Assembly: GCF_000230975.2 (NCBI RefSeq) | Contig: NC_021172.1 | Span: forward strand, 3,224,001 to 3,288,000 | Reading direction: 5' to 3' | Source of the DNA: Hyphomicrobium denitrificans 1NES1 | GTDB taxonomy: Bacteria; Pseudomonadota; Alphaproteobacteria; Rhizobiales; Hyphomicrobiaceae | Length of the DNA stretch: 64,000 nucleotides | Part shown: piece by piece, positions 26,831 through 35,536 of the stretch | Layout of the letters: every line of letters starts with the position of its first letter | Position numbering within the stretch: the stretch's first letter is position 1 | Program-made: the position numbers and the translations under genes | The notes under the pieces: generated by a model | Databases searched by the model: none | Seen by the model: the letters and a program-made list of their open reading frames with translations, nothing else | What the model was told of the DNA's origin: nothing

Positions 26831-26842
26831 GTTAGTCCTAAC
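26831..26842. promoter_or_regulatory. Short inverted repeat upstream of sgaA
   Basis: GTTAG-TC-CTAAC, a perfect 5+5 inverted repeat adjacent to the upper direct repeat. A third CTAAC occurs at 26876-26880. Candidate operator half-sites; short enough to be chance. Confidence 0.3.
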
Positions 26843-26866
26843 TAGCAGGGGGACAGTGAGGGTGCG

Positions 26867-26892
26867 AACAAAAAACTAACAACACCCTGTTG
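26867..26892 (-). terminator. Weak terminator of the response-regulator gene
   Basis: Minus-strand CAACA-GGG-TGTTG followed four bases later by TTTTTT. The stem is short (5 bp), so efficiency would be modest. It lies 78 bases after the regulator stop and before the sgaA control region. Confidence 0.35.
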
Positions 26893-26969
26893 GGCAGGTC
26901 GGGCTACCCACCGCAGCGGCTTTGTGCGCACATCACGGCAGCCACGGGTGTGGGGTGAGGACACACCGG

Positions 26970-27593
26970 CTAGTGGTGATCGCTACGGTTAACCGAAACG
27001 TGCAGTGCAACAGCCATCGCACGATTCGACACGCCGAGCTTGTCGTATAAATTTTTCAGATGATATTTCACGGTGTTGCGGGAAATTCCGGTGCGGGCTG
27101 CGATCTGCAGGTTCGTCCAACCGTTGGCGAGCGCAGCGAGCAACTCGCGCTCGCGCGCCGTCAGTCCTTCCAGTGGATCGTGGTTGAGCAAATCGATATC
27201 GACGTAGGGTAGCGACAAGCGGCCGCGCGCTACAGATACGACGGCTTCAAGCAGCACTTGCGGCTCTTCGGTTTTCGATACGAAGCCCCATGCTCCGCCC
27301 TTGATCGCCTGTCTCAGGACATCCCCGCTGCGCTCACCCGTGTAGATGACGACGCGCGTCCGCCACTTCTCCTGCTTCAAACGCGTAAGCACGGCGCCGC
27401 CCGTCATGTCCGGCAGCGTCCAGCCGACGATGGCAATTTCAACGGGTTTGACCTTCAGGGCTTCGATCAGGGATTCCCCCGAGGCATGGATGCCGCAAAC
27501 GCTGAAACGTCCGTCGCGTTGCACCAGCGCTTCCAGTCCCGACCTGACGACCGGATTCTGATCCGCAATCATGACCTCTATCTTGCCGGCCAT
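26970..27593 (-). CDS. NarL/LuxR-type response regulator with degenerate receiver
   Basis: 207 aa from MAGKIEV at 27593; an upstream in-frame ATG exists at 27641. The receiver domain (1-120) has IADQNPVVR in place of the usual acidic DD pair and IAIVGWTLPDMTG where the phosphoacceptor Asp should be (Gly instead). The switch Lys is kept in GFVSKTE. The C-terminal LuxR helix-turn-helix is canonical: LTARERELLAALANG, then ISRNTVKYHLKNLYDKLGVSNR. It should therefore bind DNA without Asp phosphorylation. It is transcribed toward the serine-cycle operon and is a natural candidate regulator, though this is inference. Confidence 0.9.
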   Translation of the reverse strand: MAGKIEVMIADQNPVVRSGLEALVQRDGRFSVCGIHASGESLIEALKVKPVEIAIVGWTLPDMTGGAVLTRLKQEKWRTRVVIYTGERSGDVLRQAIKGGAWGFVSKTEEPQVLLEAVVSVARGRLSLPYVDIDLLNHDPLEGLTARERELLAALANGWTNLQIAARTGISRNTVKYHLKNLYDKLGVSNRAMAVALHVSVNRSDHH

Positions 27594-28021
27594 CAGCGTC
27601 GAGCCCCTCGAGTAACGGCCCCACTTTGGTTCATGCCGCATGCGTCTCCGAATTCATCGGAACCGGCAACTCTCGTTGACGAGCTTAAAACTCTGGTGCT
27701 CCTATCCAGCTTTTGAATCCAGCTTATATTTCAGTAGGTTAAATCTTTAGGGCGGGGTGCGATGCCATTCGATTAAAATAGATAACGGTTGTTTTCCAGC
27801 AAATGCAAGGTCGGTGATCGACGCGCGCAATTCTCGGATCCCGATCTCGTTCTGCAATCAGAGGTTGTGATGCGCCGATCTTCTTAAAGGGCGACGAATT
27901 AAAGGGCGACGAAATTCTTTACCCGCGTCTCACAATTCGGTGAGAGACGTCTCTCTCCGCAGCCGGAAAGCGTAGGCTGGCGACAACGCCGTTGCGTAAA
28001 GCTGCGTGAGGAGAGTTCATC
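27594..28021. other. Intergenic region with repeats, upstream of a basic protein gene
   Basis: 428 bases without a gene. It holds a 15-base tandem duplication (TTAAAGGGCGACGAA at 27884-27898 and 27899-27913) and a 14-base perfect palindrome GAGAGACGTCTCTC at 27942-27955. A related GTCTC lies at 27927. These lie 67-138 bases before the gene at 28022 and may control it. Confidence 0.6.
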
Positions 28022-28549
28022 ATGTCGATGTCGGCAAAACGTGAGCGTGCCCTCCTGAATTCCGATGAGATTGCGGTGCTTCGCTCAACGCATCACCCGG
28101 ACATTTATGATCTCGACCGGAAGGAATTGTCGGATCTGCAAACGCGCTTACGGAACATGCGCGATAAGGCGCGGACTCTGGCCCACCAGAAACAGCGTGA
28201 AGCCCGCGGCAAGTCCGCGCCGCGCGGCAAAAGTTTTCCCGGTGGCGTTGAGCAGCCGCAACGACGCAAACAACTTTTCGCGGCCGCATTAAAGCGTGTG
28301 AAGAAAGAGCTCAATCGACTGAATAAGCTCGAAGCCAGGATGCATCACGTCGATGCAGCGCATAAAGCACTTGCGCAACGTCGTGCCTCGAACTTCATAC
28401 CGGCTATCCCAGCAAGTCGCACATCGGGAGCGGGTATGCAGCCGCAAGAGAGTGTACGGCGTCGCCGCGTTCTGTCGCGCGGAAAGGTTGGCAGCGTTCT
28501 CAAGCAGAACAAGGTCGCTCAAGCGGCGCGCGATGCGCGGCCGCAGTGA
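28022..28549 (+). CDS. Basic protein of unknown function
   Basis: 175 aa, strongly basic (many Lys/Arg). The first 65 residues look structured and helical: KRERALLNSDEIAVLRSTHH then LSDLQTRLRNMRDKARTLAHQKQREARGK. A central KRVKKELNRLNKLEARMHH segment follows, and the tail is Arg-rich. GAGGAG sits upstream of the ATG. No enzyme motif. Resembles small basic proteins seen in Hyphomicrobiales without known function; nucleic-acid binding is plausible from charge only. Confidence 0.75.
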   Translation: MSMSAKRERALLNSDEIAVLRSTHHPDIYDLDRKELSDLQTRLRNMRDKARTLAHQKQREARGKSAPRGKSFPGGVEQPQRRKQLFAAALKRVKKELNRLNKLEARMHHVDAAHKALAQRRASNFIPAIPASRTSGAGMQPQESVRRRRVLSRGKVGSVLKQNKVAQAARDARPQ

Positions 28550-28580
28550 TGTGCGGTTGATGCGGGTTCCGCAAAAAAAC

Positions 28581-28657
<77 letters not shown>

Positions 28658-29053
28658 AACTCAGACGTCGGCGGTAGTTTAAGCCGCCCTATCCGCGCGC
28701 TCGCAAAGCTATGCTTTGAGCGTTGCGACGGGTCAAGGGATTGCCAGAGCGCGTTCCATCGAAGTCGTGGAGTAAGGCTACGAGCGCTTGATCGTACGAT
28801 CTATTTCTACTTATGATTGAATATGTCATTCATGTGTCTTATGCTGATGCGTGGCCGCGAGTGCGCGGGAGGCTGAGAAGCTCAGCGGGGCCCCGCGAGG
28901 GCCGCTCGCGGTCGCCCTTCCTATCAGACCCTCCTTTCCGATTTGTCGTGGGCTCTTCACCGAATGAAAAAGTGTGCCTTGCGTTGCATCGCACCTTTCA
29001 TTCGCGTTGCGAGATGCTTGGCGCGCGTCGGCGTCTATGATTTCTTTCGCGCC
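28658..29053. other. Region between tRNA-Arg and the secreted nuclease-like gene
   Basis: About 285-395 bases depending on the start of the downstream gene. It contains a CAAAGC-TAT-GCTTTG hairpin (28704-28718), a 12-base palindrome GCGGGGCCCCGC near 28884-28895 and an adjacent CGCGAG/CTCGCG hairpin. I see no further gene. Confidence 0.5.
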
Positions 29054-30034
29054 ATGGGGCGAGGTTCGAGATTGCGTATCGTTGCGAGGCTCGTTGGCCT
29101 TGGTGCTGTGGTGTCTGCGGTGCTGCCAGCAATCGCGGATGATACTCTTCCAACACCTTGCACGCCCGAACCTGGTCCAGTCCGCACCGTGGCGCGTGTG
29201 CTCGACGGTGAAACGCTCATCCTGGACGACGGCAGCGCAGTGCGTTTGATCGGCGCGCTCGCACCTCGAGCGCGCGATGCCGGCGCCGAAATGGGGGCGT
29301 GGCCGCCCGAAACCCAATCCATCAAAACGCTTTCGAGTTTGGTGCTCGGCAAAAAAGTAAAGCTTGCTTTCGGGGGCCGCCAAAAGGACCGGTACGGACG
29401 ATTTCTTGCGCAGGTGTTTCTCGAAGCGGGTGGGCGGGAAGAATGGGTGCAAGGCACGATGCTCGCCATCGGACAGGCGCGGGCCTACGGTCTGCCTGAG
29501 AGTTTTGCTTGCGCCAGCGAGCTTCTTGCGCACGAGGCCGAGGCACGTCGCAAGCGGCTCGGCCTTTGGAGCAATGGCGTCTACCGGCCGATGCCTGCGG
29601 AGCAGCCCGGCGTACTGCTGAAGCTGCGTGGAAAATATGAGCGTGTGATCGGCAGTGTCGCGTCGGTCGGGCGAACGAAGAGCGCCACTTATCTCAATTT
29701 TGGAACGGACTGGCGCTCCGATTTCACCGCGCGGATCGGAAAGAACGTGCTCGCCGCAAATCCGGAGTTCGCGCAAGCGCTCGACGCGCTCCAATCAAAG
29801 ACCGTGATCGTCCGCGGTTGGATCGAGCGGCGCAATGGACCATTGATCGACGTTGCAGATCTTTCGCAAATCGAGATTCTCGACGGGAAGGGAAACGCCG
29901 CGAGCCTTGGCGTCAGCGCCGCTGCGCCGCCCGATAGCGCGCAGCCTGCGAGCACTCCCGCCGATCCGAATCCGCCCAAAAAGTTGCGCCCGATTCCGAC
30001 GGAAGGTTCGGAACCGGGCGCTGTAAATTTGTAG
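29054..30034 (+). CDS. Exported thermonuclease-like protein
   Basis: 326 aa from the ATG at 29054, chosen because it starts a good signal peptide (RLVGLGAVVSAVLPAIA, cleaved near residue 29). Earlier starts (ATG 28964, TTG 28943) keep the frame open; no strong ribosome-binding site marks any of them. An SNase-type OB fold follows: RVLDGETLILDDGSAVRLIG, GRQKDRYGRFLAQV and AEARRKRLGLWSNG, a good match to bacterial thermonuclease-family proteins. A C-terminal domain follows (residues about 190-280) with a nucleic-acid-binding-like beta pattern, then a Pro-rich tail. Substrate unproven. Confidence 0.82.
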   Translation: MGRGSRLRIVARLVGLGAVVSAVLPAIADDTLPTPCTPEPGPVRTVARVLDGETLILDDGSAVRLIGALAPRARDAGAEMGAWPPETQSIKTLSSLVLGKKVKLAFGGRQKDRYGRFLAQVFLEAGGREEWVQGTMLAIGQARAYGLPESFACASELLAHEAEARRKRLGLWSNGVYRPMPAEQPGVLLKLRGKYERVIGSVASVGRTKSATYLNFGTDWRSDFTARIGKNVLAANPEFAQALDALQSKTVIVRGWIERRNGPLIDVADLSQIEILDGKGNAASLGVSAAAPPDSAQPASTPADPNPPKKLRPIPTEGSEPGAVNL

Positions 30035-30055
30035 CTGGCTCTGCCGGTGAGAACG

Positions 30056-31045
30056 TCAGGCGGCTTCGCCGACTGACTCGTTGTCGGCCATCCGGCGCCC
30101 CTTCGCGCTCTTCGACAGAATGTCCGTAATGCGCTGGACTGCGCCCCGCTCATCGAGCTTTTCGACGGCCGCAAGCTCTCGTGCCATGCGATCGAGGGCA
30201 TCCTCGTAAAGCTGGCGCTCGGAATACGACTGCTCCGGCTGGGCTTCTGAACGATAGAGGTCGCGGACGACTTCGGCGATCGAGATCAGGTCACCGGAGT
30301 TGATCTTCGCGACGTACTCCTGCGCCCTGCGGCTCCACATCGTGCGCTTGATGCGCGCCCGGCCCTTCAGCGTCTCCATCGCTTTCTTGACGAGGCCTTC
30401 GTCGGCGAGCTTGCGCATGCCGACACTTGCGAGCTTGCCGGTCGGGACGCGCAGCGTCAGCTTCTCCTTGTCGAAGGTGATGACAAAGAGCTCAAGCGAC
30501 ATGCCGGCGATTTCCTGCTCTTCGATGCCGACAATGCGGCCGACACCATGAGCCGGGTAAACGATGAACTCGTTGGCCTTGAAGCCATGGCGCTGGTTGA
30601 CCGGCTTCTTCTGGACCGCGAGAAGCTGGCGCGCGGCAGCCGTCTTCTCGGCGATCGCCTTGGGCGTCGCCGGCTGAGCGGCGGGAGCGACAGACGTCGT
30701 GAGTTTCTGGCCAGCCGACTTGTGCGCGCCGGCCGGGACCGTGATCGCACGCTGCGGTGCAGCAGCCGCGGCTTTTGCCGCGAACTGCGTTGGCGAAACG
30801 GGCTTCCTCGCCACAATCGTTTCGGTTTTTGCAGCAGACTGCGGTTTCTTAACGGGCTTCGCAGATGCGACAGGTTGCGCGCTCTTATGCTTGCTGAGTG
30901 ACGGCTTATTCGCGGCCTCAGTTTTCGGCTTGCTGGGCTTCGCGGACTTCTGCGTGCTCACGGCTACTTTCAATGGGACAGCCTTGCGAACCGCCGATTT
31001 CGCTGCGGACTTGGGGCTGACCGGAGCTTTCTTCTTTTGCGCCAT
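30056..31045 (-). CDS. carD: CarD-family transcription regulator with Lys-rich N-terminal extension
   Basis: RNA polymerase-binding regulator that stabilises open complexes. The CarD domain is residues about 153-320: FIVYPAHGVGRIVGIEEQEIAG (Tudor-like), then a helical C-terminal part with KRTMWSRRAQEYVAKINSGD. Unusually, about 150 residues precede it and are Lys/Ala/Pro/Ser-rich, like a histone H1 tail. Start at 31045 with a GTGAG upstream. Part of the helicase-S4-fdxA-carD series on the minus strand. Confidence 0.9.
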   Translation of the reverse strand: MAQKKKAPVSPKSAAKSAVRKAVPLKVAVSTQKSAKPSKPKTEAANKPSLSKHKSAQPVASAKPVKKPQSAAKTETIVARKPVSPTQFAAKAAAAAPQRAITVPAGAHKSAGQKLTTSVAPAAQPATPKAIAEKTAAARQLLAVQKKPVNQRHGFKANEFIVYPAHGVGRIVGIEEQEIAGMSLELFVITFDKEKLTLRVPTGKLASVGMRKLADEGLVKKAMETLKGRARIKRTMWSRRAQEYVAKINSGDLISIAEVVRDLYRSEAQPEQSYSERQLYEDALDRMARELAAVEKLDERGAVQRITDILSKSAKGRRMADNESVGEAA

Positions 31046-31499
31046 ATTTTTTCTCACTCTCGCGTACTGAGCATGGCCGGGGGACCGGCTCGTCGGGCCG
31101 CCTTTGATGGCGGGCATCTGTGCTGCAGGCGTACCGCCGACAGCACGCGCGCATCGAGCCAAACCTTCCCTGTGAGGAAAGCCCGTCCCCTGCGCGCTAT
31201 TTGTGGCCTAGCTTTGCAAACTCCATCCGACTCTGAGCTGGCCTTGTGACGCCCCATAACATTTTGTTGAAAGCCGACCGTCAGAGTCGAACGACCTTCT
31301 TTTGTTCGCAGCCGTTTCGGATTTGTGCAGACTCAATGCCATCGAGATAGACACTAACATAATCTTGCCTGCAAATGAAGGCCGACCTCCTGAGACAATC
31401 TGGTCGAGCTTAAAGGACGCGCCAAAACGGCACGGAAGCACTTTGGGGTCGCGAGAATTTATTCCAATTTGATTGCAATATTGCCGGAATTTCCTGGGG
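31046..31499. other. Upstream region of carD
   Basis: 454 bases without a gene. It includes a palindrome GCAATATTGC (31475-31484) near the end of fdxA and a GCCGG-TCCC-CCGGC hairpin about 35 bases before carD. No clear sigma-70 promoter was found by eye. Confidence 0.45.
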
Positions 31500-31838
31500 T
31501 CAATCTCCAGAACCTGAGTTCGCCGAGAAATATTTTTCGAATTTACCCGGTTCGTCCTTCACATCGTCTGCCCCGGGCAGAGCCGGCTTTTTGGAGGTAA
31601 TGTTCGGCCAACTCTCCGAGTACTGCCGGTTTAGTTCGAGCCAACGCTCCATGCCCGGTTCCGTATCCGGCTTTATGGCGTCCGCCGGGCACTCGGGTTC
31701 GCAGACACCGCAATCGATACACTCGTCGGGGTGAATGACGAGCATATTCTCGCCTTCGTAAAAACAATCGACCGGACAGACTTCGACGCAATCGGTGTAT
31801 TTGCACTTAATGCACTTATCGTTGACGACGTAGGTCAT
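31500..31838 (-). CDS. fdxA: Ferredoxin, seven- or eight-iron type
   Basis: 112 aa, cytoplasmic electron carrier. Cysteines C9, C12, C17, C21-Pro form the first cluster site; [12 protein letters not shown] supplies the second. In the FdxA family the extra spacing in the first site (C9...C17...C21) often gives a 3Fe-4S cluster. Redox partners unknown. It lies between the S4 gene and carD. Confidence 0.94.
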   Translation of the reverse strand: MTYVVNDKCIKCKYTDCVEVCPVDCFYEGENMLVIHPDECIDCGVCEPECPADAIKPDTEPGMERWLELNRQYSESWPNITSKKPALPGADDVKDEPGKFEKYFSANSGSGD

Positions 31839-31953
31839 GCGGATTCCTGGTCTGCGCGATTGTTGCCGGTCTGCGAATGGAAGGTTCGCGCGGACATTGG
31901 CGGCGCCTTCTTAGCATAGGCGTTTCGATTGCCTAGGTGGAGCGGAGTCACAG

Positions 31954-32358
31954 TTACGACCGGCCCTTGAGCTTGTCGATCTGGCGGCGATCCCGCTTCG
32001 TCGGCCGCCCCGCACCATCCGGCCGGGCGGCGGATTTCGCTGGTTCCGGGGACATCGCGGCCGCTCCGGACCGGGGCGCGGCTGAAGTAAGATCGTTAAA
32101 CAGTAACCGTGCTTCAGCAGCCGGTCCACGACGCGCGCCAATCGCCAGGACCTCAAGGCTGCGCACGGCCGGGCCGACGACCAGGGTCAGTACGTCGCCG
32201 GGCTTCACGAGGATGCTCGGCTTGTCGATCTTTATACGGTTCACCCGCACCTTGCCGCGGGCGATCAGATCCTGAGCAAGCGTCCGCGACTTGGTGATGC
32301 GCGCAAACCAAAGCCATTGATCGACGCGCTGATTGGAGCCAACGCCGCCCTCGCCCAT
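31954..32358 (-). CDS. S4-domain RNA-binding protein, Hsp15-like
   Basis: 134 aa. An S4 RNA-binding domain occupies residues 10-70 (RVDQWLWFARITKSRTLAQDLI then KVRVNRIKIDKPS and VKPGDVLTLV). The basic C-terminal tail is Ala/Pro/Lys/Arg-rich. Hsp15 binds free 50S subunits with nascent chains in E. coli; the same role here is inferred. The start ATG overlaps the helicase stop by one base, so the two are translationally coupled. Confidence 0.88.
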   Translation of the reverse strand: MGEGGVGSNQRVDQWLWFARITKSRTLAQDLIARGKVRVNRIKIDKPSILVKPGDVLTLVVGPAVRSLEVLAIGARRGPAAEARLLFNDLTSAAPRSGAAAMSPEPAKSAARPDGAGRPTKRDRRQIDKLKGRS

Positions 32359-35300
32359 CAGGTCGAACCGGAGCCTTCGCTGCGCTTTTCCATTTGCGCC
32401 TTGAGCGCAGCGAGGGCGGCGAAAGGAGACGACGATTCTGCAGACCCCGACTGCGGCGGTGCCGCGGTCACGATTTGTGGCGACCGGCGAGGCTCATCAC
32501 GCCGACGCCCTTCGCCATGGCGGTGATCCCCCTGCCGGTTCGGGCGCTTCTCGTGGTCGCGGCGGGGCTTCCCGCCATCATGTCGCTCGTTGCGCAGACG
32601 GCCGGACTGTTGATCGGGCTTCGCATCGTTGGCCTCGGCGGCAACCGGCGGAACGCTCGCCTCGGCTGCCGGCGTGCTGGCCGGCATTCCACGATCATGG
32701 CGCGGTTTGCCGCGCCGGTGCCGGGCTTCGCGATGATCGCGATGCGCACCTTCGCGGCGATGATGCCGGCGCGGCCGCCAGATCTCTTCGAACTTTTCCG
32801 TCTCAGGCTCGGATTCCGGTGCGGCGGACGCTTCGCCGCTCGCCGCTGCTTCGGATGTTTCCGGCTCGGACGCAGGCGTCTCGGTGGATGCTGGTGATGC
32901 GGCGACCGCAGTTCCGGCTTCTTCGGCGGGCTGCGCTTCAGCGTCAGAATTCGCAGCCGGTGCGGGTCTGATGGGGCGGCGTTCGAGGCGGAAGCCCAAA
33001 GACTTCAGAACTTCTCCAAGCTCTCCCGACGAGCAGCCGAGGATCGACATCATGTCGTCCGTTGCCTTGAAGCCGCCGTCACCGGTCGAGCCTTTTGGCG
33101 GCGTGTCGGCTCTCTCCGGAGACGAACGCCAGGCGAGTAGCGGGCGGATCAGATCCGCGAGACGCTCGAGGATGTCGAGGCGCACGGCGCGCGGTCCGCA
33201 GACGTGAAAGCCGTGCGCCCGATAAAGGGCTTCCGGTACAGTCGGATCGGTTGCGACGGAGGTCAGGCCCGGACGCGGCAATTGCGGAATGCCGTTCGCG
33301 GCCGAGCCGTTTTTCAAAAGCCAAAGGGTTGCCGCGAGGTCGGCGGCGGCCGGCTTCAGCATGATGGGGAAGAAAATGTTGAAGGCGCCAAACCGGAGTC
33401 CGTATTTGCGCAGCTCTGCGCGTGCCGCCTGATCGAGCGCGTTGACGTCGTCGGCGACGGTTTCACGCTTCAATGCGCCAAGATTTTCCTTGAGCTGAAA
33501 TGCAATGCCGCGCGCGAGGCCCTGCAGATCGCCGGCTTTGGACATGTCGACGAGCGGCTTCAGCTTTTCGCCGATCATATCGTCGAGCCAGGTTTTAAGG
33601 CGCGCCTGAACCTTTTCCCGGTCAGCCTCGCTCATGCTTTCGTCCGCGAGAAGAGAGAGGCCCGGCTGCAGCGGATCCTCCGAACGTTCAAGCTTTGCGA
33701 TCTCATCGTCGCGCCAGACGATGGCGCCCGCGCGGGTCAGCTTGAATGCATCGTTTTGGCCGGCAGCCACCCTGCGGGCGCGCATGCCAAGCTCGCGGGT
33801 AACGACCTGCATCGCCGCCTGCCGGGTCGCCCGTTCGTGGATGCCGTCGCCCGCCGCATCGAGCGTGAAGCAAAACCCTTTCAAGCGGCCGACGAAGTGG
33901 CTTTCCACCGTGATCGAACCGTCCTCGGCGATATCCGCCGCCAACTCATCCTTGTCTCGCATGCCCTTCATCAATGCGCTGGTCCGCCGGTCAACGAAAC
34001 GCTGCGTCAAGCATTCGTGGAGCGCGTCGGAGAGGCTGTCTTCTATGGCCCGCGTCCGCTCCTGCCAGTGAACCGGGTCGTTCAGCCAGTCCGGGCGGTT
34101 GGCGACGAACGTCCACGTGCGAATGTGCGAGATGCGCGTTGCGAGCGTGTCGATGTCGCCGTCGGTGCGGTCTGCCAAAGCAACCTGCTTCGCAAACCAA
34201 TCTTCGGGGATGCGGTGCGTGCTGCCGGTCAGATGCCGGTAGAGATTGGAGATGAGCTCAGCATGGCTCTGGCTCGATATCTTGCGATAGTCGGGAACCT
34301 GACAGACATCCCAGAGAAGCGCGACGTTTTGCGACGTCGAGGCAATACCGGAGATTTCACGGTCGGCGCTCAGCGCTTCAAGTGCCGCGACGTCATCGGC
34401 AGTGCGGGCGCGCGCCAGCCGCTGCTCGCGGGGCAACTGGCGAAGCGATTCGTGTAGCGCTGCGAGCGAACGAAAATCGAGATCACGATTGCGCCATTGT
34501 AACGTGCGTACGCTATCGAAACTGTGTGTTTCAAGGCGCTCGACGGTGTCGGCATCGAGCGGCTCGGCACCACCTGTCACGCCGAAGGTTCCGTCGTTCA
34601 TGTGACGTCCGGCGCGCCCTGCGATCTGCCCGATCTCTCCCGGCGTCAGATTGCGATGGTTCTGGCCATCGAATTTTCTCAATGCCGAAAATGCGACGTG
34701 GTCGATGTCGAGATTCAATCCCATGCCGATCGCATCGGTTGCAACGATGAACTCGACGTCGCCGGATTGATAGAGCGCCACCTGCGCATTGCGCGTGCGC
34801 GGCGACAGTGCACCAAGCACGACGGCGGCGCCGCCGCGCTGACGGCGGATCAATTCGGCAAGGGCATAAACGTCCTGCGCCGAGAACGCGATGATTGCCG
34901 AGCGAGCGGGCAAACGCGTGATTTTTTTCTCGCCGGTGTACGTCAGTTTCGACAATCGCGGACGGGAAATGAAGTTTGCACCCGGGATCAGATCGGAAAT
35001 TGCGTCACGCATCGTCTGGGCGCCGAGCAGCAGTGTTTCCGACCGGCCACGCGCATGCAGCAGACGGTCCGTGAAGACGTGGCCACGTTCCGGATCACCG
35101 CAGAGCTGGATTTCATCGATCGCGAGAAAATCGACGTCGATGTCCCGCGGCATCGCTTCGACCGTCGACACCCAATAGCGGGCGCGTTCGGGCTTGATCT
35201 TTTCCTCGCCCGTGATGAGGGCGACGTTCTCGACGCCGGCGCGCGTTTTGATCTTGTCGTAGACCTCGCGCGCCAAAAGACGCAGCGGCAAGCCGATCAT

Positions 35301-35411
35301 GCCGCTGTTGTGGCCGAGCATACGCTCTATGGCGAGATGCGTCTTGCCGGTATTTGTCGGTCCGAGCACCGCGGTGACGTTGCGAATGCGGGCTTCGAGA
35401 TCACTTATCAT
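32358..35411 (-). CDS. Suv3-like DEAD/DEAH-box RNA helicase
   Basis: 1017 aa. Superfamily 2 helicase: Walker A GPTNTGKTH (17-25), DEIQ near residue 100, GQIAGRAGRHMNDG motif VI near 285. The Suv3 C-terminal domain follows. The last 180 residues are low-complexity (Glu/Ala/Pro, then His/Arg-rich) and may bind RNA. Alphaproteobacterial relatives of mitochondrial SUPV3L1, presumed to act in RNA turnover or ribosome maintenance. First of the helicase-S4-fdxA-carD group. Confidence 0.92.
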   Translation of the reverse strand: MISDLEARIRNVTAVLGPTNTGKTHLAIERMLGHNSGMIGLPLRLLAREVYDKIKTRAGVENVALITGEEKIKPERARYWVSTVEAMPRDIDVDFLAIDEIQLCGDPERGHVFTDRLLHARGRSETLLLGAQTMRDAISDLIPGANFISRPRLSKLTYTGEKKITRLPARSAIIAFSAQDVYALAELIRRQRGGAAVVLGALSPRTRNAQVALYQSGDVEFIVATDAIGMGLNLDIDHVAFSALRKFDGQNHRNLTPGEIGQIAGRAGRHMNDGTFGVTGGAEPLDADTVERLETHSFDSVRTLQWRNRDLDFRSLAALHESLRQLPREQRLARARTADDVAALEALSADREISGIASTSQNVALLWDVCQVPDYRKISSQSHAELISNLYRHLTGSTHRIPEDWFAKQVALADRTDGDIDTLATRISHIRTWTFVANRPDWLNDPVHWQERTRAIEDSLSDALHECLTQRFVDRRTSALMKGMRDKDELAADIAEDGSITVESHFVGRLKGFCFTLDAAGDGIHERATRQAAMQVVTRELGMRARRVAAGQNDAFKLTRAGAIVWRDDEIAKLERSEDPLQPGLSLLADESMSEADREKVQARLKTWLDDMIGEKLKPLVDMSKAGDLQGLARGIAFQLKENLGALKRETVADDVNALDQAARAELRKYGLRFGAFNIFFPIMLKPAAADLAATLWLLKNGSAANGIPQLPRPGLTSVATDPTVPEALYRAHGFHVCGPRAVRLDILERLADLIRPLLAWRSSPERADTPPKGSTGDGGFKATDDMMSILGCSSGELGEVLKSLGFRLERRPIRPAPAANSDAEAQPAEEAGTAVAASPASTETPASEPETSEAAASGEASAAPESEPETEKFEEIWRPRRHHRREGAHRDHREARHRRGKPRHDRGMPASTPAAEASVPPVAAEANDAKPDQQSGRLRNERHDGGKPRRDHEKRPNRQGDHRHGEGRRRDEPRRSPQIVTAAPPQSGSAESSSPFAALAALKAQMEKRSEGSGST

Positions 35412-35487
35412 GTCGTGCCTGACTCCGGATCAGACCCTGGCATTACAGAGCAGGGCCGTGAGATCAAGGGGATATTATTTGCTCCTT

Positions 35488-35524
35488 CCGGAGACCGATT
35501 TTCCTCTCCAGTTAATCGGTCCGG
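35488..35524 (-). other. Hairpin between the DUF3108 gene and the helicase gene
   Basis: ACCGATT/AATCGGT (7 bp) with flanking CCGG/CCGG (4 bp) and a two-base bulge, 13 bases after the DUF3108 stop. No T-tract; may mark the mRNA 3' end. Confidence 0.4.
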
Positions 35525-35536
35525 CTCTGTCAGGGT

